Shown here: one piece after another, positions 41,823 through 50,106 of the stretch
Position numbering within the stretch: the stretch's first letter is position 1
Layout: every line of letters starts with the position of its first letter
NCBI RefSeq assembly: GCF_038002225.1
Contig: NZ_JBBOCA010000001.1
Location: 2,542,001-2,606,000, forward strand
Source of the DNA: Paenibacillus sp. FSL R7-0204
Lineage (GTDB): Bacteria; Bacillota; Bacilli; Paenibacillales; Paenibacillaceae
DNA length: 64,000 bases
Direction of reading: 5' to 3'
Position numbers and translations under genes: made by a program
Notes under the pieces: generated by a model
Database searches by the model: none
What the model saw: only the letters and a program-made list of their open reading frames with translations
What the model was told of the DNA's origin: nothing

Positions 41823-43733
41823 ATGACGAACAAAAAGAGGATTTCGCTGGTTGGAAAGCAGGGGACAGGCGATCTGGCGATTCAGAGCAATCCGCTGAAG
41901 ACTCGGAATGACCTGCTGGCTGCCCTTGACCAGCTGACAGAGCCGCTTCAGCCGCTCTATAGCAGAGGCAGCGCCAGACTTGAGATCGGGATTACGGGAG
42001 CCAGCTATCCGTCAGCCACCGCCGGAATGGAGGGCTTCTCCCGGGTGCTCTGGGGACTGATTCCGCTGCTCACCGGAGGCGGGGAAAGTAGGCTATGGGC
42101 CACTGTGCTGGACGGCATCCGGCACGGCACCGATCCCGCCCATGAGGAGTATTGGGGTGATGTAAGGGACTATGACCAGCGTCTGGTCGAGATGGCCGCC
42201 TTCGGCTTCGCGCTGGCGGCAGTGCCGGAGCATATCTGGTCGCCGCTTGCTCCGCAGGAGCAGGAGCATCTGTACAACTGGCTGAACCAGATCAATTCCC
42301 GTCCCTGCTACGACTGCAACTGGCTGTTCTTCAATGTGCTGGTGAATGTCGGCTTCCGTACAGTAGGACGGCCCTATGATGCAGTGCAGTTGGATAAGAA
42401 CCTGATACGGATGGATGCGTTCTATCTGGGGGAAGGCTGGTACAGCGACGGCGTTAACGGCCACTGTGATTATTACGGGCCTTTCGCCATCCACTACTAT
42501 TCGCTGCTGTATGCGAAGCTGATGGCCCGGGAAGACCCGGAGCGTTCCCGTCTGTACAAAGAACGCGCCCGGTTGTTCGCCGCTGAATTCATCGGCTGGT
42601 TCGCCCCGGACGGCGCTGCGCTTCCCTACGGCCGCAGTCTGGCCTACCGGTTCGCCCAGTCTGCATTCTGGAGCGCCCTGGCTTATGCAGAGGTGGAGGG
42701 TTTCCCTGCCGGTGTGGTCAAAGGCATTATCCTGCGCAATCTGCGCTGGTGGTTCCGCCAGCCTATCTTCGATGCTGCGGGTGTGCTGACGATCGGATAC
42801 ACGTATCCGAATCTGGTCATGGCGGAGAATTATAATGCGCCCGGTTCGCCCTATTGGGCGATGAAGACGTTCCTGCCGCTCGCTCTAGGCGCAGAGCATC
42901 CGTTCTGGAGTGAACCGGAGCTGCCGCTGCCGGAGCTTCCGGCATTGAGTGTGCAGCATCCGCCGCATCTTGTCCTGGTCCGCGAGCAGGCTTCCGGTCA
43001 TGTGGCCGCCTTCAACAGCGGGCATCTATCTACCAATGAGCATACGCATACCTCAGCCAAATACGAGAAATTCGTCTATTCCACGGGCTTCGGGTTCAGC
43101 GTTCCCCGCTCAGAATGGGGATTGTCACAGGGAGCCTATGATTCTATGCTTGCGCTAAGCGAAAGAGGAGATAACCTCTACCGGGTACGGCGCCGGAATC
43201 TGGAATCGGAGATTACGGACAACGTCCTGCGGTCGGTCTGGAAGCCTTGGGCGGACGTTGAGGTGCGCACCTGGGTAGTCGTGGGTCTGCCCTGGCATAT
43301 TCGCATTCACCGGCTGGAGACAGGGCGGGCGCTGGATGCCGCCGAGGGCGGGTTCGCGCTGGGACAGGAAACAGAGCCTTCGCAGCAGCTCAGCGAAACC
43401 GGCGCAGCGGCAGCTACAGCATGGGGAACGAGCGCCATCAAGGGGCTGACGGGCTACTCGAAGGCCGGGCTGATCTGGCCGAATGCGAATACGAACATGC
43501 TTCGTCCCCGTACGGTACTGCCAACCTTAACAGCCTCTATAGAGCCTGGGGTTCATTGGCTGGCCTCCGCTGTGTACGGCGATCCTTCGGCAGATCCGCC
43601 AGCGGACGAGATGCGCACTCCCGGTCCGATTCTGGACCAGTCGCCTGAAGCAATGCTGAGGGTTAAGTTCAGCGGGGAGCGTATTACGATCACGACCACC
43701 GGCGGGGCAGAGATTATAATTCCGTTACAATAG
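41823..43733 (+). CDS. DUF2264 protein, long form
   Basis: A 636-residue protein with the DUF2264 alpha/alpha barrel (about 20-390; NPLKTRNDLLAALDQLTEPL, EYWGDVRDYDQRLVEMAAFG, NWLFFNVLVNVGFRTVGRPY, YSDGVNGHCDYYGPFAIHYY) and a C-terminal beta-rich domain (about 400-636) missing from the short relative at 37636. ATG 41823 is preferred because AGGAGG is 9 bp upstream; ATG 41817 would be too close. It begins 13 bp after GH88 and ends the operon. No catalytic assignment is possible, but two paralogues in a lyase/GH88 operon suggest a role in the same uronate-glycan pathway. Confidence 0.9.
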   Translation: MTNKKRISLVGKQGTGDLAIQSNPLKTRNDLLAALDQLTEPLQPLYSRGSARLEIGITGASYPSATAGMEGFSRVLWGLIPLLTGGGESRLWATVLDGIRHGTDPAHEEYWGDVRDYDQRLVEMAAFGFALAAVPEHIWSPLAPQEQEHLYNWLNQINSRPCYDCNWLFFNVLVNVGFRTVGRPYDAVQLDKNLIRMDAFYLGEGWYSDGVNGHCDYYGPFAIHYYSLLYAKLMAREDPERSRLYKERARLFAAEFIGWFAPDGAALPYGRSLAYRFAQSAFWSALAYAEVEGFPAGVVKGIILRNLRWWFRQPIFDAAGVLTIGYTYPNLVMAENYNAPGSPYWAMKTFLPLALGAEHPFWSEPELPLPELPALSVQHPPHLVLVREQASGHVAAFNSGHLSTNEHTHTSAKYEKFVYSTGFGFSVPRSEWGLSQGAYDSMLALSERGDNLYRVRRRNLESEITDNVLRSVWKPWADVEVRTWVVVGLPWHIRIHRLETGRALDAAEGGFALGQETEPSQQLSETGAAAATAWGTSAIKGLTGYSKAGLIWPNANTNMLRPRTVLPTLTASIEPGVHWLASAVYGDPSADPPADEMRTPGPILDQSPEAMLRVKFSGERITITTTGGAEIIIPLQ

Positions 43734-43982
43734 AACATTAGCTGCATCTTCAATAGGACGTCGGCATCGGATTTAATATAGTAGAAATGGCATGAAGTGG
43801 CCTAAAGGACTCAAAGAGTGAAGTCATTGGACGAATGTATTCGAAGAAACGAACACAATAGCAAGTGGTTTCGTCTCTGAACCCATTCATAAGTTTAATC
43901 AAGTGCTATGCATAAGTGCCATTTGTACAACTAAATCGTCTGATGTATAGCAGAATTACCTTTTAGGTGCATTCATACAATT
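43734..43982. other. Non-coding stretch after the uronate-glycan operon
   Basis: AT-rich sequence without an ORF of note or a clear promoter. TACAACTAAA-type motifs recur (43927 and near 43976 in variant form), which may be another low-copy intergenic repeat. Nothing else is supported. Confidence 0.3.
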
Positions 43983-44028
43983 AAACTGCCCCAATAACCG
44001 TGTTTTCACATATTGGGGCAGTTTTAGA
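43983..44028 (+). terminator. Terminator downstream of the uronate-glycan operon
   Basis: AAACTGCCCCAATA (43983-43996) pairs with TATTGGGGCAGTTT (44011-44024) around a 14-nt loop and is followed by TTA on the plus strand and by TTTAA on the minus strand. It lies 250 bp after the last operon gene. Confidence 0.7.
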
Positions 44029-44127
44029 TGTACAAAAATACAACTGGTACAGCGTCAGATTTAAAAGGGTGGATAAGCTTGTGAAACTCAGGAGTTCATG
44101 TAGTGAAACCCTATCATCCCAAAAAAT

Positions 44128-44252
44128 CTAACGGACCGGAGAGAGCTTATCCCCACGAAAACGCCACTTTTTGCAGCGTAACGGACTCAGGCGACCTTAA
44201 CGTCTCTCTACGAGACGTTTTGGAGCTGAATTGGAGGGGATAAGGTCCATGG
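44128..44252. repeat. Palindrome-rich intergenic repeat, copy B, left part (IS-interrupted)
   Basis: Blocks CTAACGGACC, AAAACGCCAC, TAACGGACTCAGG, CTCTCTACGAGACG and AAGGTCCATGG follow in the order of copy A (21269-21487). The repeat resumes at 45543 after the IS3 element (GGAGTCCGTTACACGCC), is broken again by the IS4 element at 45599, and finishes at 46829-46860. Confidence 0.7.
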
Positions 44253-44323
44253 TGGGATTAGAATTGAAAGTAGACGACAGTTAACGGACGGAGGGATAAT
44301 AAGGGCAACGGAGGTGCATCCCT

Positions 44324-44641
44324 ATGGGAGAAAAACGACAACGGTACAACGAAGAATATAAGAAGCAAACGGTAAAGTTCATTCAAGAGCAGACGAAGAG
44401 CATAGGGGACATCGCGCAAGAGCTGGACATTCCGAAAAGTACGCTGCACCAGTGGATGGGGAAATACCGGGAGCTAAAGAATGAACCGGTAGCCAGTATG
44501 GATCGGGTACGGGAACTCGAAGCCGAGCTCCAAGAGATGCGCCGTCAGCTCCAAGAGAAAGACAGTCGACTTGCCGATACAGAGGAAGAATTGGCAATCG
44601 TAAAAAAAGCAGTGCACATCTTCAGCAAACCAAGGAATTAA
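44324..44641 (+). CDS. IS3-family transposase OrfA (copy 2)
   Basis: 105 residues, identical in sequence to the OrfA at 21559-21876: helix-turn-helix, then a leucine-zipper coiled coil. The A7 slippery stretch lies near its 3' end (about 44602-44608) for the -1 frameshift into orfB. Confidence 0.92.
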   Translation: MGEKRQRYNEEYKKQTVKFIQEQTKSIGDIAQELDIPKSTLHQWMGKYRELKNEPVASMDRVRELEAELQEMRRQLQEKDSRLADTEEELAIVKKAVHIFSKPRN

Positions 44642-44652
44642 GATTCCAGTTT

Positions 44653-45516
44653 ATGAAGGACCATCGCTCCGCATTTCGCTTGGAGAAGATGTGCAGTACC
44701 CTACAGGTATCCAGGAGCGGATATTACAAGTGGCTGAACGCCAAAGCCAGTGTGCAAGCCCTCCGCAAGGCTGCTGTTATGGAGCGAATCCGGTACCATT
44801 TTGACGACCATCAAAAACGGTATGGAAGTCCGAAGATCACCCGCCTGCTGCATCAGGAAGGCTATACGGTCACGGAACGCACAGTGAGTGTGTACATGCG
44901 AGAAATGAAGCTCCGCTCTATTGTATCTAAGCCATACCGAGTGCAGACGACCGATTCCAAGCATAATAATCCCATTGCACCAAACACACTGAACCAAGAG
45001 TTTAAGGTGCTTAAGCCCAATACCGTATGGGTCACCGACATCACGTATATCCCTTGTCGTGGAGGTCGCTTATACCTAGCTAGCGTCATGGATCTATGCA
45101 CGCGAGAAATTGTAGGGTGGCGGCTGTATAACCATATGGAGACGAGCCTGGTCTTAGACGCGCTGCAGGCGGCGTACACGGCGAAGCGACCCGGCGAGGG
45201 CCTACTGCACCACTCTGACCGAGGGTCTCAATATACCTCAAAAGAATATGTCGACCAACTAAAGACATACCACATGAAATCCAGCATGAGCCGTAAAGGA
45301 AACTGTTACGATAACGCCTGCATTGAGTCTTGGCACAGTATTTTAAAGAAAGAGCTCATCTACTGTAATCCGCGCTTCAAAAACCCGGAACAGGCATATG
45401 ATGCTATTTTCCAATACATTGAGTTCTATTACAATCGCAAGCGAATGCACAGCTCACTGGGGTATCTTTCCCCCGCCCGCTTTGCTAAGCAATTCACTAA
45501 AAAATCCGTTGCGTAA
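44653..45516 (+). CDS. IS3-family transposase OrfB, DDE integrase domain (copy 2)
   Basis: 287 residues, identical in sequence to the OrfB at 21888-22751, with an intact DDE triad (VTDITYIP, HHSDRGSQYTS, ACIESWHSILKKEL). Identity of both ORFs and ends between copies suggests recent transposition within this strain. The active product is the OrfAB frameshift protein. Confidence 0.93.
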   Translation: MKDHRSAFRLEKMCSTLQVSRSGYYKWLNAKASVQALRKAAVMERIRYHFDDHQKRYGSPKITRLLHQEGYTVTERTVSVYMREMKLRSIVSKPYRVQTTDSKHNNPIAPNTLNQEFKVLKPNTVWVTDITYIPCRGGRLYLASVMDLCTREIVGWRLYNHMETSLVLDALQAAYTAKRPGEGLLHHSDRGSQYTSKEYVDQLKTYHMKSSMSRKGNCYDNACIESWHSILKKELIYCNPRFKNPEQAYDAIFQYIEFYYNRKRMHSSLGYLSPARFAKQFTKKSVA

Positions 45517-45598
45517 CAGTCTACTTTCTTGACAGAAGTCCATGGAGTCCGTTACACGCCCCAATGACGACTTTCTTCCTGAATAAGAGCACCTCAGT

Positions 45599-46828
45599 TA
45601 AGCCTGTTGATTACCCAAAAAAAGGTAGCAAAAAGGCCGCCATTTCGATAAAGTGTTTGTACCCCTACAAACCTTCCGAAACGAGGCGGCCTCATGAAAA
45701 AGTCTACTTCAATTTCAAACATTCTGCAATTGGTGATTCCCGAGGAAAAACTACGTCCGATTCTGGAAGAATTAAACTATATTGATGTTGCGCGTAAATT
45801 TACCGTGTATGATTTGTTTTTGTTTCTAGCTGAAGCAGCGTTTCAGCAGTGGGACGGGTACCGAGACGGCGCGCAACGGATGTCCCTTCAGGGACAACGT
45901 GCGGTGAATTATTCGACGCTTTCCAAAAAGGCTAAAGAGGTTCCTTTCTCCTTATTTAAGCGTCTATTGAAACTCATGATAGGGCTCTGTAATCGGAAGG
46001 CCAAGCGGTCACTCGGTATTCCGAAAGAACTGTTAATCGTGGATTCAACCACCATTTCGGTCGGTCAAGGCCGCTTGCCTTGGGCACAAATTAAAGGCAG
46101 AAAAGCAGGCGTTAAGCTGCATGTCGGATTACTTGGGGACTCGAATGAATTGCACAAAGTGACGGAGACCCCGGCTGTACAGCATGATTTAAACAGTTGC
46201 GCCTTCCTGCTCGACAGCCAATATATTTTGGTGGCAGACCGCGCTTACGGGAAGCACAAGCTGTTTGACAGCTATCAAGAGAAGAAAGAGCGGCAATATT
46301 TTGTCATTCGGCTTAAGGATAACACCACGCTCGTGAATCCGGTCCCGCGCCTGCGAAATCGCCCATTTGAGGGAAGTATCGAGCAGGATTTGACGTGCCA
46401 ATTAGGAAAGGTTAAGGCGCTCAGCAAGAATCAGTTTCGGGTGGTGATTCTTAAAGATCCTAAAGGGAATCCCGTCATTCTTGCGACAAATCTGCACTGG
46501 CACTCCCCCGAAGCCATAGCAGACATCTATAAGAAACGTTGGCAGATTGAAGTATTTTTTCGTTGGATTAAGCAGCATTTAAACATTCCCAAGTTATTTG
46601 GAACCACAGAAAATGCAGTATATGGGCAGCTATACGTGGCTTTATTGGTGTATGTGTTGCTAAAGTTTCTGTTTGAACAGGGAAATAGTACTGTGCATGT
46701 TAGCGCTAGATTAACGTTCGCCGAGTTTGATCGATTATTTACGCTGCAAAAGCTACCTGTGGAGTGGAAGATTTATTTAGCTCATGTTACTGACATTATC
46801 ACCAAAATATAGGTAATCAACAGGCTTA
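45599..46828 (+). mobile_element. IS4-family insertion sequence (1230 bp)
   Basis: Perfect 17-bp terminal inverted repeats: TAAGCCTGTTGATTACC at the left, complement at the right. A 9-bp target duplication CACCTCAGT flanks it (45590-45598 and 46829-46837). It encodes one DDE transposase. The 9-bp duplication and single ORF fit the IS4 superfamily. It lies in the right part of the repeat already interrupted by IS3 copy 2. Confidence 0.93.
45694..46812 (+). CDS. IS4-family transposase
   Basis: A 372-residue DDE transposase (Transposase_11 fold). Catalytic residues are visible in LLIVDSTTISVGQGRLPWAQ (first D), YILVADRAYGKHKLFDSYQE (second D) and the YREK-type segment IYKKRWQIEVFFRWIKQHLN (E). 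The N-terminal region includes SRKFTVYDLFLFLAEAAFQQ-like sequence (here ARKFTVYDLFLFLAEAAFQQ). The frame is complete and spans the element apart from 95 bp at the left and 16 bp at the right, so it appears functional. The start ATG lies after GAAACGAGG, a weak ribosome binding site, which fits low transposase expression. Confidence 0.92.
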   Translation: MKKSTSISNILQLVIPEEKLRPILEELNYIDVARKFTVYDLFLFLAEAAFQQWDGYRDGAQRMSLQGQRAVNYSTLSKKAKEVPFSLFKRLLKLMIGLCNRKAKRSLGIPKELLIVDSTTISVGQGRLPWAQIKGRKAGVKLHVGLLGDSNELHKVTETPAVQHDLNSCAFLLDSQYILVADRAYGKHKLFDSYQEKKERQYFVIRLKDNTTLVNPVPRLRNRPFEGSIEQDLTCQLGKVKALSKNQFRVVILKDPKGNPVILATNLHWHSPEAIADIYKKRWQIEVFFRWIKQHLNIPKLFGTTENAVYGQLYVALLVYVLLKFLFEQGNSTVHVSARLTFAEFDRLFTLQKLPVEWKIYLAHVTDIITKI

Positions 46829-46837
46829 CACCTCAGT

Positions 46838-47238
46838 CCGTTATTCCGGGCAAACGCCCATAAAAGTCCTCCCTTTTGGGAAGGATGTAATATGGAGGGA
46901 AATCGAGTCTGCTCCACTAGTTTAAATTTGATGAGGTACTAGAAGAGGAATTCCGTCCTTATCACTGTTTTTAAATGTACAGAATACAACTATCACCGGA
47001 TATTCGCTTCGAACGCCCCCAGTCAACAAACGCTCGCTTCGAACGCACCCAGTCACCCGAACGCCCCAACCTCTCCGATCTCTTTCAGCCACCTGAACGT
47101 CTCAAGCTCCTACGCCGCCCGACCCCGCCTCCTTTACAAATTACAAACTCTTGCTAGTTAGACCATGGAGTCTGTAACCGCTCTCCCGATATAATGTGAT
47201 AAGTATGCGAAGACGGAAGAAGCGGAGGATATGAGAGC
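46838..47238. other. Intergenic region upstream of the GH115 gene
   Basis: Begins with the tail of the interrupted repeat (CCGTTATTCCGGGCAAACGCC). It then contains two direct copies of CGCTTCGAACGCMCCCAGTC (about 47007 and 47035) and a TATAAT (47191-47196) about 45 bp upstream of the GH115 start without a convincing -35. A 60-codon frame here has no ribosome binding site and is not called. Confidence 0.35.
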
Positions 47239-50106
47239 ATGACATTGAACGAGGAATTTATCATTGCCGCCCCGGAAGGGGCGGTTCAGCTATATCTGGA
47301 CCCGAAGGGGACTGACTATAAGGGGCTGCGCCGGGTGGCGGAGTCTTTGTGCGCGGATATCAGACTGGTTAGCGGGATAGCGCCTGCAATACTCACCCAA
47401 ACAGAGCAGCTCACGGGCACTGTAATTATCGCCGGGCCGGTCGGCGGTAATGGGCTGATCGGCAGGCTGATTGCTGAGCGCCGTCTTGATGTCTCTGCTA
47501 TTGAAGGCAAGCGGGAATGCTACCGGCTGCAAATCATAGAGCAGCCGCTGCCGGGAGTCGAGCAGGCGCTGATCATTGCGGGCAGTGATAAACGCGGGAC
47601 GATTTACGGCATGTATGCTATTTCTGAGCTGATCGGAGTGAGTCCGTGGGTGTATTTTGCCGATGTGGCTCCGCAGCAGGTGGAGCGTCTGGCCCTTCCC
47701 GCAAGCAGGCTGAACTGCAGCTCCAGAGAGCCCTCTGTGAAATACAGAGGGATCTTCCTCAACGATGACTGGCCTTCGCTTGGCTCCTGGGTAACCCATG
47801 CCTTCGGCGATTTCAATGAGCATTTCTATGATAAGGTATTCGAGCTGATCCTGAGACTGAAGGGGAATTTCCTGTGGCCGGCGATGTGGAGCGCGGAATT
47901 CAGCCTGAACGGGGCAAGCAGTCCTATTGCGAATGCGGTGCATGCGGATGAATACGGCATTGTGATGGGGACCTCGCATCATGAGCCGTTGTTCCGGGCC
48001 GGCAGCGAATGGCAGAAGGTCTATGCGCAGTACGGGACAAGCAACCTATGGGATTTCCGCCTGAATTCCCAGGCAATTACCGCATTTTGGGAGGATGGGC
48101 TCAAGCGCAATGGGGCGTATGAGAGCCTGGTGACGCTCGGTATGCGGGGCGAGAGCGACTCGGCGCTGGAAGGCTCGGACCAGGAGAATATTGAGCTGCT
48201 GAAGCAGATTATCCTGACCCAGAAGGCGCTGCTGAAACAGTATAACCTGGAGCATCTGCCGCAGGTTCTGGCTGTCTACAAGGAGGTTGAGACCTACTGG
48301 TACGGTACATCCGAAGCGGAGGGGCTTAAGGACTGGGACGTTCTGCAGGATGTGATCATTCTGCTGTCGGACGACAACTTCGGCAATCTGCGCAAAATCC
48401 CGGAAAAGCATGAGCAAAAGCGCTCTCCCGGCTGGGGGATCTACTACCATTTCGACTATCACGGCGGTCCCCACTCCTATGAATGGGTGAATACCACTCC
48501 GCTGGAGAAGGTGTGGGAGCAGATGACGACGGCGTTTGATTACGGCATCCGTGAGCTCTGGGTGGTGAATGCCGGTGATCTGAAGCCTATGGAACTGCCG
48601 GTCTCTTATTTCCTGGACCTGGCTTATGATTACGAGGCTTGGGGAACAGATGCGGTTAACCGGACGGCGGAGTATACGGAGCGCTGGACCCGGCAGCAGT
48701 TCGGGGCCGGAGCCCAGCCGGAGACGGTTGCCGGAATCGCCCAAGTGCTGGCGGATTACACCCGGATGAACGGGCGCCGCAAGCCGGAGATTATCAGGCC
48801 GGACACCTTCAGCCTGCTGCATCATCAGGAGGCGCAGAGATTGCTTGCCGAGGCGCTCCGCCTGGAGCGGGCAGCGGCAGCGTATGAGCTGGAGCTGCCG
48901 GAAGAGATTAGGGATGCATATTACCAGCTGGTCTATTATCCCGCAGCCGCTTCCGCCAATGTGAACGCCATGCAGATCTATGCCGGACTGAACAGGCTGC
49001 ATACAGAGCGCGGGAGTATATTAGCTAATAGCTATGCCGTTCTTGTGGAAGAGGCCATTCAGCGCGACAAGCAGCTGGAGGAGCGATATAACAGAGGAAT
49101 CTCGAATGGCAAATGGCAGGGCATGATGAGCTCTCCGCATGTCGGCTATGTCCGCTGGGATGCGGAGGGCTGGAGCTATCCTGAGGTCAGCAGGGTCATA
49201 CCCGGCCAGCAGGCCACATTGGTTGTAGGGGTGGAGGGAGTAGAGCAGGGGTACACCGCAGGGACCGCCGCGCTCCCGCCGTTCACCAATCTGCTGCAAG
49301 AGCGATACCTGATTACTGTCAGCACGGGCGGAGCGGGGTTCCAGTATCAGGCGGGAATCAGCGCAGACTGGATCAGGCTGGACCAGGAGCAGGGCTGGAT
49401 AGACAGCGGGGCGGAGATTGGCGTATCTGTGGACTGGACGAAGGTAACGGGAGCGGTAACAGGCGAGATTATCCTGACAGGTGCCGGAGGAAGCGTAACG
49501 GTTACTGTTGCTGTGGACTGGACAGATCTTGCCGAATTCGAGCCGGCGACTTTCATTGAGGCTCATGGAGTGGTGTCTATGGAAGCGGAGCATGCCATCA
49601 GCCGCGTATCGCGCAGCGGGGTGGAATGGAAGATTATAGAGAACTGCGGCCGGACGCTGTCAGCTGTCAAAATGTTCCCGGCCGGCGTCTCCTTCGGCCA
49701 GCCGGAGAAGGCTCCTTATCTGGAGTACCGGCTGTTCGTCCGGCACGAGGGTGAATACCTGCTTAGCGTCTATCTTGCGCCGACGAATCATTTGTCGCCG
49801 GTCAGCGGACTGAAGTATGCTGCCGGGTTCGACGGGGAAGTGCCGGTCACCGCTGATGCGCTGCCGCCGGATTACGAAGGCGGCAACCACAGCAACGGGC
49901 CATGGTGCCGTGCTGTAATGGACAATGCCCATGTCTCCGTGACCCGTCACCCTCTGACCCCGGGGCAGCATACCTTGCGCTTTTACGGCCTGGATGCCGG
50001 GCTAGTCCTGCAGAAGCTGGTGCTGTCCCGCAGGCCGCTGCCGGCATCCTATCTGGGGCCGCAGGAGAGCTTCCTGACCCCTTACTCCGTATTGCTGCGG
50101 AACTGA
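47239..50106 (+). CDS. GH115-family alpha-glucuronidase
   Basis: A 955-residue protein with the GH115 layout: an N-terminal alpha/beta domain (about 1-150; GTVIIAGPVGGNGLIGRLIA, LIIAGSDKRGTIYGMYAISE), the barrel region with SPWVYFADVAPQ, KYRGIFLNDDWPSLGSWVTH, LILRLKGNFLWPAMWSAEFS and MGTSHHEPL, a helical region, and a C-terminal domain (about 640-955; SMEAEHAISRV). These enzymes remove (4-O-methyl)-glucuronic acid from xylan or arabinogalactan side chains. No signal peptide, so it acts inside the cell. AGAAGCGGAGG precedes the ATG. Its last 25 bp overlap the convergent response regulator gene. With GH42 nearby, a glucuronidated galactan is a likely substrate. Confidence 0.93.
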   Translation: MTLNEEFIIAAPEGAVQLYLDPKGTDYKGLRRVAESLCADIRLVSGIAPAILTQTEQLTGTVIIAGPVGGNGLIGRLIAERRLDVSAIEGKRECYRLQIIEQPLPGVEQALIIAGSDKRGTIYGMYAISELIGVSPWVYFADVAPQQVERLALPASRLNCSSREPSVKYRGIFLNDDWPSLGSWVTHAFGDFNEHFYDKVFELILRLKGNFLWPAMWSAEFSLNGASSPIANAVHADEYGIVMGTSHHEPLFRAGSEWQKVYAQYGTSNLWDFRLNSQAITAFWEDGLKRNGAYESLVTLGMRGESDSALEGSDQENIELLKQIILTQKALLKQYNLEHLPQVLAVYKEVETYWYGTSEAEGLKDWDVLQDVIILLSDDNFGNLRKIPEKHEQKRSPGWGIYYHFDYHGGPHSYEWVNTTPLEKVWEQMTTAFDYGIRELWVVNAGDLKPMELPVSYFLDLAYDYEAWGTDAVNRTAEYTERWTRQQFGAGAQPETVAGIAQVLADYTRMNGRRKPEIIRPDTFSLLHHQEAQRLLAEALRLERAAAAYELELPEEIRDAYYQLVYYPAAASANVNAMQIYAGLNRLHTERGSILANSYAVLVEEAIQRDKQLEERYNRGISNGKWQGMMSSPHVGYVRWDAEGWSYPEVSRVIPGQQATLVVGVEGVEQGYTAGTAALPPFTNLLQERYLITVSTGGAGFQYQAGISADWIRLDQEQGWIDSGAEIGVSVDWTKVTGAVTGEIILTGAGGSVTVTVAVDWTDLAEFEPATFIEAHGVVSMEAEHAISRVSRSGVEWKIIENCGRTLSAVKMFPAGVSFGQPEKAPYLEYRLFVRHEGEYLLSVYLAPTNHLSPVSGLKYAAGFDGEVPVTADALPPDYEGGNHSNGPWCRAVMDNAHVSVTRHPLTPGQHTLRFYGLDAGLVLQKLVLSRRPLPASYLGPQESFLTPYSVLLRN

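Larger units (their letters stand above)
44253..45542 (+). mobile_element. IS3-family insertion sequence, copy 2 (1290 bp)
   Basis: Same length, ends and both ORFs as 21488-22777; no difference was noticed. It is flanked by a 3-bp duplication TGG (44250-44252 and 45543-45545) and inserted in an intergenic repeat. It is in the same orientation as copy 1, with 21.5 kb between them. Confidence 0.92.

Noticed and set aside
21488..45542. A composite transposon bounded by the two IS3 copies
   Set aside because: Each IS copy has its own 3-bp duplication (TCC/TCC and TGG/TGG). A composite insertion would instead show matching outer flanks. Two independent insertions explain the data.
46975..47157. 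60-codon proline-rich ORF upstream of GH115
   Set aside because: No Shine-Dalgarno, and its sequence consists largely of short direct repeats; treated as non-coding.
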